From: JAXGPF01 sp964463985
GTDB taxonomy: Bacteria; Verrucomicrobiota; Kiritimatiellia; JAAZAB01
DNA length: 64,000 bases
Assembly (NCBI GenBank): GCA_964463985.1
Contig: CAYXEK010000004.1
Coordinates: 23,605-87,604, forward strand
Direction of reading: 5' to 3'
Position numbers and translations under genes: made by a program. Under the pieces are notes generated by a model. The model was not told the DNA's origin. It ran no database searches and saw only the letters and a list, made by a program, of their open reading frames with translations. Below, one piece after another: positions 17,012 to 26,500 of the stretch; the first letter of the stretch is position 1; each line of letters starts with the position of its first letter.

Positions 17012-17231
17012 GAATTTCGGGGCGCATCTGCGATTAGGTTTATTCGGCGAAGCGCAACTTTTTGGAGTGCGTCCGGCTACGCCGGATTTTGCTGGTTAAA
17101 CGCAAGCCTGTAAAAGCGCAGTCGGGCCTGCGCACTCCAAAGCCGCTTCGCGGCAGAAGACTGCGCGAAAGCAACGAAAGCATGTTGCCTGCGCCGGCTT
17201 GATTGCACCGAATCGCAGGCGCCCGAATTTC
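17012..17231. repeat. Repeat block in the space before the LapA-like gene (includes 96-base repeat copy B)
   Basis: The space 16924-17306 holds no gene apart from the leader of the next one. Copy B of the 96-base repeat lies at 17131-17226, inverted relative to copy A. The left edge (17012-17039, TTCGGGGCGCATCTGCGATTAG) is an imperfect inverted match to the right edge (17206-17231), so the whole block is palindromic. The TTTGGAGTGCG unit with its hairpin lies at about 17060-17086. Confidence 0.7.
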
Positions 17232-17249
17232 GCCGGACGCGGATTTGCA

Positions 17250-17277
17250 TTGCCTGGCGCGGGATAAATGTTATGAT
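17250..17277 (+). promoter_or_regulatory. Promoter of the LapA-like gene and nrnA
   Basis: TTGCCT (17250-17255) and TATGAT (17272-17277) are separated by 16 bases. The predicted transcript start is about 20 bases before the ribosome site AGGAG and the ATG at 17307. It lies at the edge of the repeat block. Confidence 0.5.
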
Positions 17278-17306
17278 TGAGTCGCTTAAAAAGGCAAGGA
17301 GCATCC

Positions 17307-17489
17307 ATGCATAAAAAAATGATTGCCGCACTGGCGATATTGCTGCTGACAGCCCTGGTGCTGGTGTTCAACGCCAAGGGACCGGAAGTTGAAGTCAATT
17401 TGATTTTCACTGCCATACAGGGGATCAAGTCCATCGTGTTTCTCGGCTTTATCGCCGTCGGCGTGGCCATCGGCCTGCTGTTAAAATGA
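17307..17489 (+). CDS. LapA-domain-like small membrane protein
   Basis: The 60-residue product has two hydrophobic helices (about 5-22 and 38-59) around a short loop, VFNAKGPEVEVNLIF. This matches the LapA-domain pattern of a helix, then N-x-x-x-V-x-V-N-L-x-F, then a helix. LapA proteins act at the inner membrane in lipopolysaccharide assembly. AGGAG lies six bases before ATG 17307. A TTG ten codons upstream is in frame but has no ribosome site. The stop overlaps the next start as ATGA (17486-17489), so it is coupled to the NrnA-type phosphoesterase. Confidence 0.6.
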   Translation: MHKKMIAALAILLLTALVLVFNAKGPEVEVNLIFTAIQGIKSIVFLGFIAVGVAIGLLLK

Positions 17490-18523
17490 GCGCGGATGCC
17501 GAATTCCTGGAACGTCTGCAAGCGGTCCTGCCAGCCCGCGGACGGGTATGGATCATTACCCACGATTATCCCGATCCCGACGCCCTGGCCTCGGCCGCCG
17601 CCCTGCAATTACTCCTGCGGAAACGCTGGCAACTCAACGGACGGATTGTTTTCCGCGGCGGCGTGTCCCGCCCGGAAAACCGGGAATTGCTCCGGCATTT
17701 CCGCTATCGCACCGACTCCGACCTGAAAACCGCGCCGGGCGGCCGGCCCCAGCCGGCGATTTTCACTGATGTTCTGCCGTGGGGCGGCAATGTGACACTG
17801 CCCGCCGGCTTCCGGCCGGTAGCGGTTTTCGACCATCACCTGCGGCTGGCCCGCCGCTCCGCGCCGCCCGCCGGCCTGCTGTTGGACATCCATCCCAACC
17901 TGGGCGCCACGACCACCCGCCTGCATGAACTGCTGGCAGCGGCGCAAATTGCTCCGCCGCCCTGGCTGGCGACCATCATGGCTTATGCCATTGCCACGGA
18001 AACCATGGAATTCACCCATGGCGCCACCGCGCGGGACATTGCCGCGCACACGGCGTTGCTGGCGGGATGCAACCTGCGGCTGCTGGGACGCATCCGGCAG
18101 GCCCCGCTTCCGCGGGAATATTATGCCTTCCTGGCTGAAGGCATGCGCCAGGCGCGCACCTACCGCAGCGTCGCCTGGTCCCACCTGGCGGAAACGCCCC
18201 AACCCGAAATCGTGGCGGAACTGGCCGACCTGCTGTTGCGCATGGAACGGATCAGCTGGGCATTCTGCACCGCCGGCATGGGCGACCGCCTGCTGGTTTC
18301 CATCCGCAGCAAAACCGGAGCGGATTGCGGCCGGTATTTGCGCAGGATAACCCGGCGCCGGACGGGGTCCTTCGGGGGGCACAGCCATGCCGCCGCGGGG
18401 TATCTTGATTTAACCGGTCTGGCGCCTGACCAGCGCGTTCAATGCAAAAATGACCTGGTGGAAGATTTGGTAACCGGATTAACCGGCCAGACCGGCAATG
18501 ACGCCCGGCAACTGGTTGAATGA
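17486..18523 (+). CDS. DHH-family phosphoesterase (NrnA-type oligoribonuclease / pAp phosphatase)
   Basis: This 345-residue protein has the DHH catalytic domain first: THDYPDPDALASA near residue 26 (D-x-D metal site), a conserved Asp in IFTDVLP, and VFDHHL near 115. DHHA1 follows, with the nucleotide-binding GGHSHAAAG near residue 295. The family degrades short RNA oligonucleotides and/or pAp. It is translationally coupled to the small LapA-like protein upstream. The distinction from RecJ-type members rests on its short length and domain order. Confidence 0.8.
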   Translation: MSADAEFLERLQAVLPARGRVWIITHDYPDPDALASAAALQLLLRKRWQLNGRIVFRGGVSRPENRELLRHFRYRTDSDLKTAPGGRPQPAIFTDVLPWGGNVTLPAGFRPVAVFDHHLRLARRSAPPAGLLLDIHPNLGATTTRLHELLAAAQIAPPPWLATIMAYAIATETMEFTHGATARDIAAHTALLAGCNLRLLGRIRQAPLPREYYAFLAEGMRQARTYRSVAWSHLAETPQPEIVAELADLLLRMERISWAFCTAGMGDRLLVSIRSKTGADCGRYLRRITRRRTGSFGGHSHAAAGYLDLTGLAPDQRVQCKNDLVEDLVTGLTGQTGNDARQLVE

Positions 18524-18602
18524 CGGCTTATTGACGAGCCGCGCCGGCGTTTCGTGCTGGTGACGCTTGACCGATGCAGCGCAACGGCGGTCCCCGGCTG
18601 TC

Positions 18603-19481
18603 TCAGCGCGCGGCCGGCGGCGCGTCCGGCGCGCTTTCCCGCGCCGATTCATCCGCCGGGGCCGCCAGCACCTGCATGTCCTCGATCCGCAACAGGGTGC
18701 GGTGCGACAATCCCACGGAGCGCATTTCCAGGTCCTTCACCATCCACTGGCCGTCAATCTTTTTGAAACTGCGGACCATCAGCCGCCGCGCCGGCCGGCC
18801 GGCCAGCCAGACTTCCATCTGCAAAAAAACATGCATTTTTTCATCCACCCACAACCGGCATGTTTCCGGCAGAATGGCGGCGGGATCGTCCGGCGCGGCC
18901 GGCGCCGTCCCCGGCGGCGCCAGTTCCACCACCACGCAATCGCGGCCGCGGAATGTATCGCGTCCGACCATCCGCAACGCGGGCCACCACAGGAAAGACA
19001 ACATCAAATCGCTCCAGGTAACATCGGTGGACTGGATGCTGGCATGCGGCGGAGGAAGCTTGTCGGACATCGCCTGCGCGCCCTGGGCATACCGCGCATC
19101 CACATCCGCCGGCCCGTGCCGCAGCACGAACAACTGCTCCAGCAAGCCGCCGAAACTGTCGCGCAGAACATAGTCCGCCGTCATGGGCTGCCGGCTGAAA
19201 TCCAGCCGGATCTCAACGGAATAATCATGTTCGAACCCGCCCTGCAAAGGCCCGCTCCGCAATTGACCGCGCATCAGCACCGGCGCCTGGGGCAGGTTGG
19301 CTCGCACTTGGCGCATGATCTCCCCGGCGGCGGGCTCCCGGGCATCTTCCGCCGCCCGCAATATTCCGCCGGCAAGCAGCAGCGGCAGCAGCATCGCGAG
19401 CCGCGCGCCGCCGTGCCGGTTGCCGGCGTGAGGGATTCGCCCTGATCCGCCAAGGAATGATTGATGTTGCACACTCTTCAC
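18603..19481 (-). CDS. LolA-like outer-membrane lipoprotein-sorting protein
   Basis: The frame gives 292 residues and carries a signal peptide around RHGGARLAMLLPLLLAGG, cleaved near LRAAED. The mature part resembles the LolA-like family of outer membrane lipoprotein-sorting proteins: GGFEHDYSVEIRLDF, TDVTWSDLMLSFLWWP and a closing WMVKDLEMRSV. The true start is unclear. The GTG at 19481 gives an unusually long pre-signal segment of about 28 residues, and no good ribosome site was seen. It would bind or carry acylated substrates across the periplasm. It lies downstream of the FabZ fusion on the same strand. Confidence 0.65.
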   Translation of the reverse strand: MKSVQHQSFLGGSGRIPHAGNRHGGARLAMLLPLLLAGGILRAAEDAREPAAGEIMRQVRANLPQAPVLMRGQLRSGPLQGGFEHDYSVEIRLDFSRQPMTADYVLRDSFGGLLEQLFVLRHGPADVDARYAQGAQAMSDKLPPPHASIQSTDVTWSDLMLSFLWWPALRMVGRDTFRGRDCVVVELAPPGTAPAAPDDPAAILPETCRLWVDEKMHVFLQMEVWLAGRPARRLMVRSFKKIDGQWMVKDLEMRSVGLSHRTLLRIEDMQVLAAPADESARESAPDAPPAAR

Positions 19482-19517
19482 AGATGTCCTTATACCGGAT
19501 ACAACACCGGCACCGAA

Positions 19518-19557
19518 ATCGGTATCGCTACCGGGCGAGCCCGATTGCGATACCGAT
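19518..19557. repeat. Long hairpin of GGTATCG-type words
   Basis: ATCGGTATCGC (19518-19528) pairs exactly with 19547-19557, and a second stem CGGGC-GA-GCCCG sits inside. Nearby words (CCTTATACCGGATAC, GATAGCTATACCGC) continue the pattern. It lies between the LolA-like start and the FabZ stop. No T-run follows on either strand, so it looks more like a dispersed palindromic unit than a terminator. Confidence 0.55.
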
Positions 19558-19597
19558 AGCTATACCGCATAAAATCGAATCTTCATCGGATCAGGCG

Positions 19598-20545
19598 CTA
19601 GCCGGTATCCACCAGGGCAAAACTGATCTCGGCATCCACGGCCAATGCGCCGTTGACGCGGATGGCGCCGCGCGCGCGTCCGGCGCGGCTGCGCAATGAA
19701 AGCAGCTGCGCGGTGATCAGCAACTGGCAGCCCGGCTGGATTGGCCGGCGGAACCGCACGCGGTCCACGCCCATGAAATAAACCAGTTTGCCGCGGTGCG
19801 GCGGCTGCTGCAGGATGTAGACTGCGCCGGCCTGGGCCATTGACTCCAGCAGCAGCGATCCGGGCATAACCGGCGGGCCGGGGAAATGCCCCCGGAAGAA
19901 AGGCTCGTTGCCGGAAACATTTTTTACGGCGGTGAGTGTGTCGCCTTCGATCTTCAGGATGGCGTCCACCATGAGCATGGGATGGCGATGGGGTATGATT
20001 GACAATATTTTATCGGCGGTCAGCAGCGGTTCGCCGGCGGCTGCCGGCAGCGGGATGAACGGCGGCGGCATCAAGGGACAGCGGCTGATGGTGATTTCCG
20101 CCTGGCAGGCGATTTGATCGCGCACCGCGGCGGACGCCGAAAACACCGCCGTCCGCGGCCGCAAGGAGCGCAACCGGGCGCGCAATTGGAGCAGATCGCC
20201 GGGAATGACCGGGCGCCGGAACTTGATTTTACGCATGGCGCTAACCATCGGTTCGCCGTTGCCGGGCGCCGCCAGTTGGTGCAGCACCAGACCGGCATTC
20301 TGCAACATGGCTTCCAGGATCAGAACCCCGGGCATAACCGGCCGGCCGGGGAAATGGCCGGGGAAAAAAGGCTCGTCCGCCGCCACGCATTTCCAAGCTT
20401 CGCCGCACTGCTCGGCCGGCAGCCATTGGGCGTAATCCAGCATGAGCATCGGATAACGATGCGGAAGAATCCGCTTGATGGCGGATAAATCGAGCTGGAC
20501 GGCCCGGTCCCGCCCGGCGTTGCGGTCAGGTTGCGTGGAATTCAT
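19598..20545 (-). CDS. fabZ: Tandem FabZ-FabZ 3-hydroxyacyl-ACP dehydratase fusion
   Basis: This 315-residue protein contains two complete FabZ hot-dog domains joined by a Pro/Ala-rich linker (about 155-175). Domain 1 has ILPHRYPMLMLD and FFPGHFPGRPVMPGVLILEAM. Domain 2 has IIPHRHPMLMVD and FFRGHFPGPPVMPGSLLLESM. Both keep the catalytic His (GHFP) and Glu (L-E-A/S-M), so both may be active. FabZ is normally about 150 residues and acts as a dimer of single domains; this fusion could form one double-hot-dog unit. It removes water from 3-hydroxyacyl-ACP in fatty acid synthesis. The start overlaps the HEAT-repeat lipoprotein stop as ATGA. Confidence 0.88.
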   Translation of the reverse strand: MNSTQPDRNAGRDRAVQLDLSAIKRILPHRYPMLMLDYAQWLPAEQCGEAWKCVAADEPFFPGHFPGRPVMPGVLILEAMLQNAGLVLHQLAAPGNGEPMVSAMRKIKFRRPVIPGDLLQLRARLRSLRPRTAVFSASAAVRDQIACQAEITISRCPLMPPPFIPLPAAAGEPLLTADKILSIIPHRHPMLMVDAILKIEGDTLTAVKNVSGNEPFFRGHFPGPPVMPGSLLLESMAQAGAVYILQQPPHRGKLVYFMGVDRVRFRRPIQPGCQLLITAQLLSLRSRAGRARGAIRVNGALAVDAEISFALVDTG

Positions 20546-22212
20546 GGTGATATGCCGCTGTCCTTTAATTCCTGCAGCCGCTGGACGGCGGCCGCCCGCA
20601 CTTCCCGGATGGGATCATGGTCGCGAATGCGCGCCAGCAATTCCAGGTCTGTCAGCAGGCGCAAAGCCGTCTCGCGCACCATGGCGTCCGTGTCCGACGC
20701 CGCCGCATCGGCGATGACCTGCGGATCGTGCGTGCGCGTGACCGCCGCGCGGCGGACATCCGCGAGCGGATCGTTGCGGGCGATATCCGCCAGGACCGCC
20801 TGGTCGTTCAGCCTGGACACAGCCGACAGGCGCACATGTTGATTATCCGATCTGGACAGTTGCGCCAGCAGGGTCTGATCGGTGATCCGGCCCGCCGCCA
20901 GCACGCGCACATCGCGGTGAACATCGTGCAAGGCCACAGTCTGCAGCACCCGCTGGTCAACCAGGCGTTCCACGGCGGCCGCCCGCACGGCGGGATCGGG
21001 GTCGCGGAGTGCGGCGGCTTCCACCGCGGCCTGGTCGGTGATGCGGCGCAGGGCCGCCTGCCGCACCGCGGGATCCGCGTCCGCGCGGGCGATGACGGCA
21101 AGCACGGATTGATTTTTTAATTTTTCAACCGCCGCCTGCCGCACCTGCGCATCCGCGTCCTTGACAGCCGCTTCCTCCAGCGCGCCGGATGCAGCCAGGG
21201 GATCAAGCTGGATGACGGCCAGGCGGCGCACTTCCGGGTCGGCATCCTGCAGCGCCACGCGCGCCAGGGTATGGCCCTGCAGGCGGGCAACGGCGGCCCG
21301 CCGCACCCGCGGCTCGGTTTCGTGCCGCACCAGTTCCGCCAGCGCGGCCTGATCGGCAATCCGTTCCACCGCCGCTTCGCGCACCATCGGCGTCCGATCG
21401 GAACGCGCCAGGCGCAGGAGGATGCTTTGATCAGTCAGCTTGCGCACCGCAAGGCAGCGGATGACATCATCCGTCTCCCGGTCGGCGATGGCGCCCAGCA
21501 CCGCCTGGTCGGCGATCAATTCCACCGCCATTTTGCGCACGTCCCGGTCCCCGGGATTCGCCGCCACCTCCGCCAGCAGGCGCGGATCTTTGATGCCGCG
21601 CAGAGCCGTGCGCCGCACCAACTGGTCCCCGCTGCCGCGAAATACCTGTAACAGATAATCCTGGCGGGTCAAGCGCGCCGCCGCCGCCGCCCGGATGAAG
21701 TCATCGTCGTTTTGCAAAGCAATCTCGCGCAATATTCCCTCGCTGCGGATGCGCTCAACGGCGGCGCGCCGGACCATGCGGTCGGTATTGGCCGCGCAAA
21801 TTTCCGCCAACACCGCCTGACTCTCGACTTTGTCCACCGCGGCCAGCCGGGCCATCGGTTCGGTGTTATCCATGGCCGCCATCCGCAAGGCGCGCTGGTC
21901 AGTCAACTGCTCCACCGCAGCCACGCGCACCGCCGCCACCGGATCGGCGCGGGCGATGGAAAAAAGCGTAGTCTGGTCGGAAAGCTTCCGCACGGCGGCC
22001 CGCCGCACATCCCAGTCCTCATCGCCGCGGGCGATTTCGGTAATCCGCGCCGGGTCGCGGGTGGTAATCACCACTTCCCTCGTGTCCGATCCCGGCGCAT
22101 AATCGCCAAGCACGCGCAATCCCCGGTCTTCGCGCAGCACCGGCGCGCACCCGGCCATAAAAACCAGGGCGCAAAGCGCGGCGCCCGCCATGCATGTTGT
22201 ATTCGAGCCCAT
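20542..22212 (-). CDS. Lipoprotein with about 18 HEAT/LRV-like repeats
   Basis: This 556-residue protein has a lipoprotein signal (ALCALVFMAGC). From about residue 55 to the end it consists of some 18 repeats of 24-27 residues, consensus D-x-x-VR-x-AAV-x-x-L-x-DQ-x-x-L-x-x-IA, for example REAAVERIADQAALAEL. The pattern fits HEAT or leucine-rich-variant solenoids, which serve as binding scaffolds. Some units diverge at the DQ position (ESQ, RSEG, TRQD, KDP). It would be anchored to a membrane facing the periplasm. It is translationally coupled to the FabZ fusion. No ligand can be named. Confidence 0.75.
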   Translation of the reverse strand: MGSNTTCMAGAALCALVFMAGCAPVLREDRGLRVLGDYAPGSDTREVVITTRDPARITEIARGDEDWDVRRAAVRKLSDQTTLFSIARADPVAAVRVAAVEQLTDQRALRMAAMDNTEPMARLAAVDKVESQAVLAEICAANTDRMVRRAAVERIRSEGILREIALQNDDDFIRAAAAARLTRQDYLLQVFRGSGDQLVRRTALRGIKDPRLLAEVAANPGDRDVRKMAVELIADQAVLGAIADRETDDVIRCLAVRKLTDQSILLRLARSDRTPMVREAAVERIADQAALAELVRHETEPRVRRAAVARLQGHTLARVALQDADPEVRRLAVIQLDPLAASGALEEAAVKDADAQVRQAAVEKLKNQSVLAVIARADADPAVRQAALRRITDQAAVEAAALRDPDPAVRAAAVERLVDQRVLQTVALHDVHRDVRVLAAGRITDQTLLAQLSRSDNQHVRLSAVSRLNDQAVLADIARNDPLADVRRAAVTRTHDPQVIADAAASDTDAMVRETALRLLTDLELLARIRDHDPIREVRAAAVQRLQELKDSGISP

Positions 22213-22287
22213 GTATGATTTCCAAAAACCGCCGGCGCCTTGCAGTAAAATTTACGATTGCCTGCCGGCGCGCAGGCATGAAATTTA

Positions 22288-22306
22288 CCGCCGGGCCCCC
22301 CGGCGG
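22288..22306. terminator. Strong hairpin after speB
   Basis: CCGCCGGG-CCC-CCCGGCGG forms an 8-bp stem starting 11 bases after the speB stop on the minus strand. A second hairpin (TGCCTGC / GCGCAGGCA) follows at about 22259-22280. The trailing bases TAAATTT are AT-rich but not a proper T-run, so termination is only possible. Confidence 0.35.
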
Positions 22307-22316
22307 CAGTCTACAT

Positions 22317-23204
22317 TCAACTCCGTAGAATTTTGCGTCCTTCGCACTTGTGGTATGCCAGCAATTTTGCCCCCAGGCGTGCGGCCGTGTATTCGGCCAC
22401 AACCATGCCCGGCACGGGTGCGGTTTCCACGATATCCGCCGCCACCACCGCGCGCCGCCGGCACACCCGGCGCAGCAGGCGCGTTACCGCCAGCCACGAC
22501 AAACCTCCCGGCTCCGGCGTGCCCGTGCCGGGCATCAGGCCGGGATCCAGCACATCCACGTCAAGGCTGATATAAACCCGATCGCCCAGGCGCTCCAGCA
22601 CAGCGTCCATCCAGGCGCCGCCGGCATCCTGCGCCAGGTCGCGCCACCAGCATACCGGCAAATGCCGTCCGCTGACAAGACTATATTCTTCGGCGCAGAC
22701 GCTGCGGATGCCGACATGCACGGACGGGATATTCATTTCCAACACGCGGCGCATGACGCAGGCATGCGACTGCGGGTCGCCATGGTATTGATCGCGCAAA
22801 TCCAGATGAGCATCCAAGTGGAGGACCGACAGACCGGGATGCGCCCTGGCGGCGGCCGCCACCAGCGGCGCCGTGATCGAGTGTTCTCCGCCCAGGGCCA
22901 GCAGAAAACGCCCGGCGTCCAGTTCCGGCGCCGCGGCGGCGCCGATGCGCGCCAGGATTTGCGCGGCGTCTCCGTTTCGACAATCCGGCGCCGGCAGGGT
23001 ATGCACGGCCAGAGCCGGAGCCAGCAACAATTCTTCGTCAAACATTTCAATTTGCGTGCTGGCGGCCAGGATGGCGGCCGGCGCCGCGCCGGTGCCGCGC
23101 CCATAACTCACCGAACGTTCGTAAGGCACGGGCAGCACCGCGTAGGGCGCATCCGGAGTCTGCGCATAATCCGCGCCGTTTTCGAGAAAATGTCCTAAAT
23201 TCAT
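22317..23204 (-). CDS. speB: Agmatinase (ureohydrolase family)
   Basis: This 295-residue protein of the arginase/agmatinase family would split agmatine into putrescine and urea. The Mn-binding motifs are complete: GGEHSIT, HLDAHLDLRD and SLDVDVLDP. Agmatinases usually have 285-320 residues. The open frame extends 33 codons further upstream, but that part is Arg/Pro/Gly-rich, and MNLGHFLENG is the natural beginning, so I start at ATG 23204. It lies 98 bases after speA on the same strand. The pair completes the arginine-agmatine-putrescine route, which makes agmatinase a better call than arginase. Confidence 0.85.
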   Translation of the reverse strand: MNLGHFLENGADYAQTPDAPYAVLPVPYERSVSYGRGTGAAPAAILAASTQIEMFDEELLLAPALAVHTLPAPDCRNGDAAQILARIGAAAAPELDAGRFLLALGGEHSITAPLVAAAARAHPGLSVLHLDAHLDLRDQYHGDPQSHACVMRRVLEMNIPSVHVGIRSVCAEEYSLVSGRHLPVCWWRDLAQDAGGAWMDAVLERLGDRVYISLDVDVLDPGLMPGTGTPEPGGLSWLAVTRLLRRVCRRRAVVAADIVETAPVPGMVVAEYTAARLGAKLLAYHKCEGRKILRS

Positions 23205-23302
23205 GGCAGGCTCGATTCCCGGCTTAACAGCGGAACGGAGGGACGCCGGCGTTTCACCGCGCCGGCCGCCGCAGGCTGCGGGCCGGGCACGACCGGCCGG
23301 CA

Positions 23303-25219
<1,917 letters not shown>

Positions 25220-25496
25220 CGCACCTCCTCTCACAACCGCCCGCACGCCCGCCGGCCGGCCGATTTCAAGCCTACGACCGGCGCAAGCCTCCCGCATGCG
25301 CCAGTAAGCAAGCGGGGAATTCTGCGATGAATTGCGTTTATTTGCAAGCAGATTATTGACGATTTCCGCGGCGGGACAGCGTCAGCGTCATACCCGGAGG
25401 CTCAGGCGGTTTGCCTTAATTTTTATGGCAGTTTTCAGAGTTTAAGGCGCTAATTTTTAAAGGATATTGCCGTCAAAATGTCCGGGCGGACACGGA

Positions 25497-26402
25497 TCAG
25501 GCGCCGGGGCGGCGGCCGAAAAACACGGTAATCGCCAGGCCGGAGAGGATGCAGAAGCTACCGAGCACCATGAACAGGTTAAGTTCCTCGCCCAGCCAGA
25601 GAACCGCCAGCAGCGAGGCGAGCACGGGTTTTAAAAAAAACGTCATGGACGCCTGGAATGCGGTGCAATGATGCAGGCCGTAGTAATACAAACCGTACGC
25701 CAAGGTGGTGCCGGCCAGCGCCAGCGCCAGCACCAGCGGCCACGCGTCCAGCAGCCCCGCCGGCCCGGTCCGCCACAGGCTCCACGCCGCCCAGGGCAGC
25801 ACCATCAAGCTTCCGAACAAGGTTGTAAATCCCGTCAGGATAAATACGCCGTAGCGGTGGATGACCCGGCGTGCAATGCAAATTCCCGCCGAAAACAGCA
25901 GCGCGGAAGCGGCGATCAACCCCAGCGCCTGCAGCGACTGAAGCGTGAAGGCGCCCGATTCCCACGCAAAAAAAGCCACGCCGACCCCGCCGCTCAGGAC
26001 GGCCGCCGCCTTGGGCCAACTCAGCGGCTCGCGGTTGATAAATCGCGCCAGCAGCATGACAAAAATGGGATTGGCGCTGAAGACCACCGCGCAGGAAGCC
26101 GCCTTTTCAAACACCAGCAAAGCCAGGTGAAACAGCGAAATTGCAACGGCAATGCTGACAAAACCATTGAAGGCAAACAGTCCGTAATCACGCCCGGTCA
26201 AGGCCGCCAGGCGCCGGGGCAAATCGCGGCCCACCAGCGCCAGCAGCACCAGGCCGGTGATGAAAAAACGCAGAAAAACCAGCAGCCAGGGCGACACCCG
26301 CGTCCCGATCAGCTTGGATAAGACTTCCACCGTGCTGAACAAAGCCACGCCGGCTATCAGCGTCATAAACCCTAAAACCGGCTTGTCCACTTTATGCTGC
26401 AT
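25497..26402 (-). CDS. EamA-family (DMT superfamily) transporter
   Basis: The 301-residue protein has ten hydrophobic helices arranged as two EamA repeats. The first ends near FSANPIFVMLLARFINREPLSW and the second near FFLKPVLASLLAVLWLGEELN, the usual paired EamA signature. It would export or exchange a small metabolite across the inner membrane. The start at ATG 26402 (MQHKVDKP) places the first helix after a short basic tail; an ATG eleven codons upstream is also possible. The 277-base space between it and the speA start has no gene. Confidence 0.8.
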   Translation of the reverse strand: MQHKVDKPVLGFMTLIAGVALFSTVEVLSKLIGTRVSPWLLVFLRFFITGLVLLALVGRDLPRRLAALTGRDYGLFAFNGFVSIAVAISLFHLALLVFEKAASCAVVFSANPIFVMLLARFINREPLSWPKAAAVLSGGVGVAFFAWESGAFTLQSLQALGLIAASALLFSAGICIARRVIHRYGVFILTGFTTLFGSLMVLPWAAWSLWRTGPAGLLDAWPLVLALALAGTTLAYGLYYYGLHHCTAFQASMTFFLKPVLASLLAVLWLGEELNLFMVLGSFCILSGLAITVFFGRRPGA

Positions 26403-26500
26403 TTGCGCATTATTCCGGAGTGCCGCAAGCGCCATCAGTTGCCGGCAGGCATGCGGCCAGGCCGCCCCGCAGCAAACCGGCGGATGTAAATTGGCGGCGC

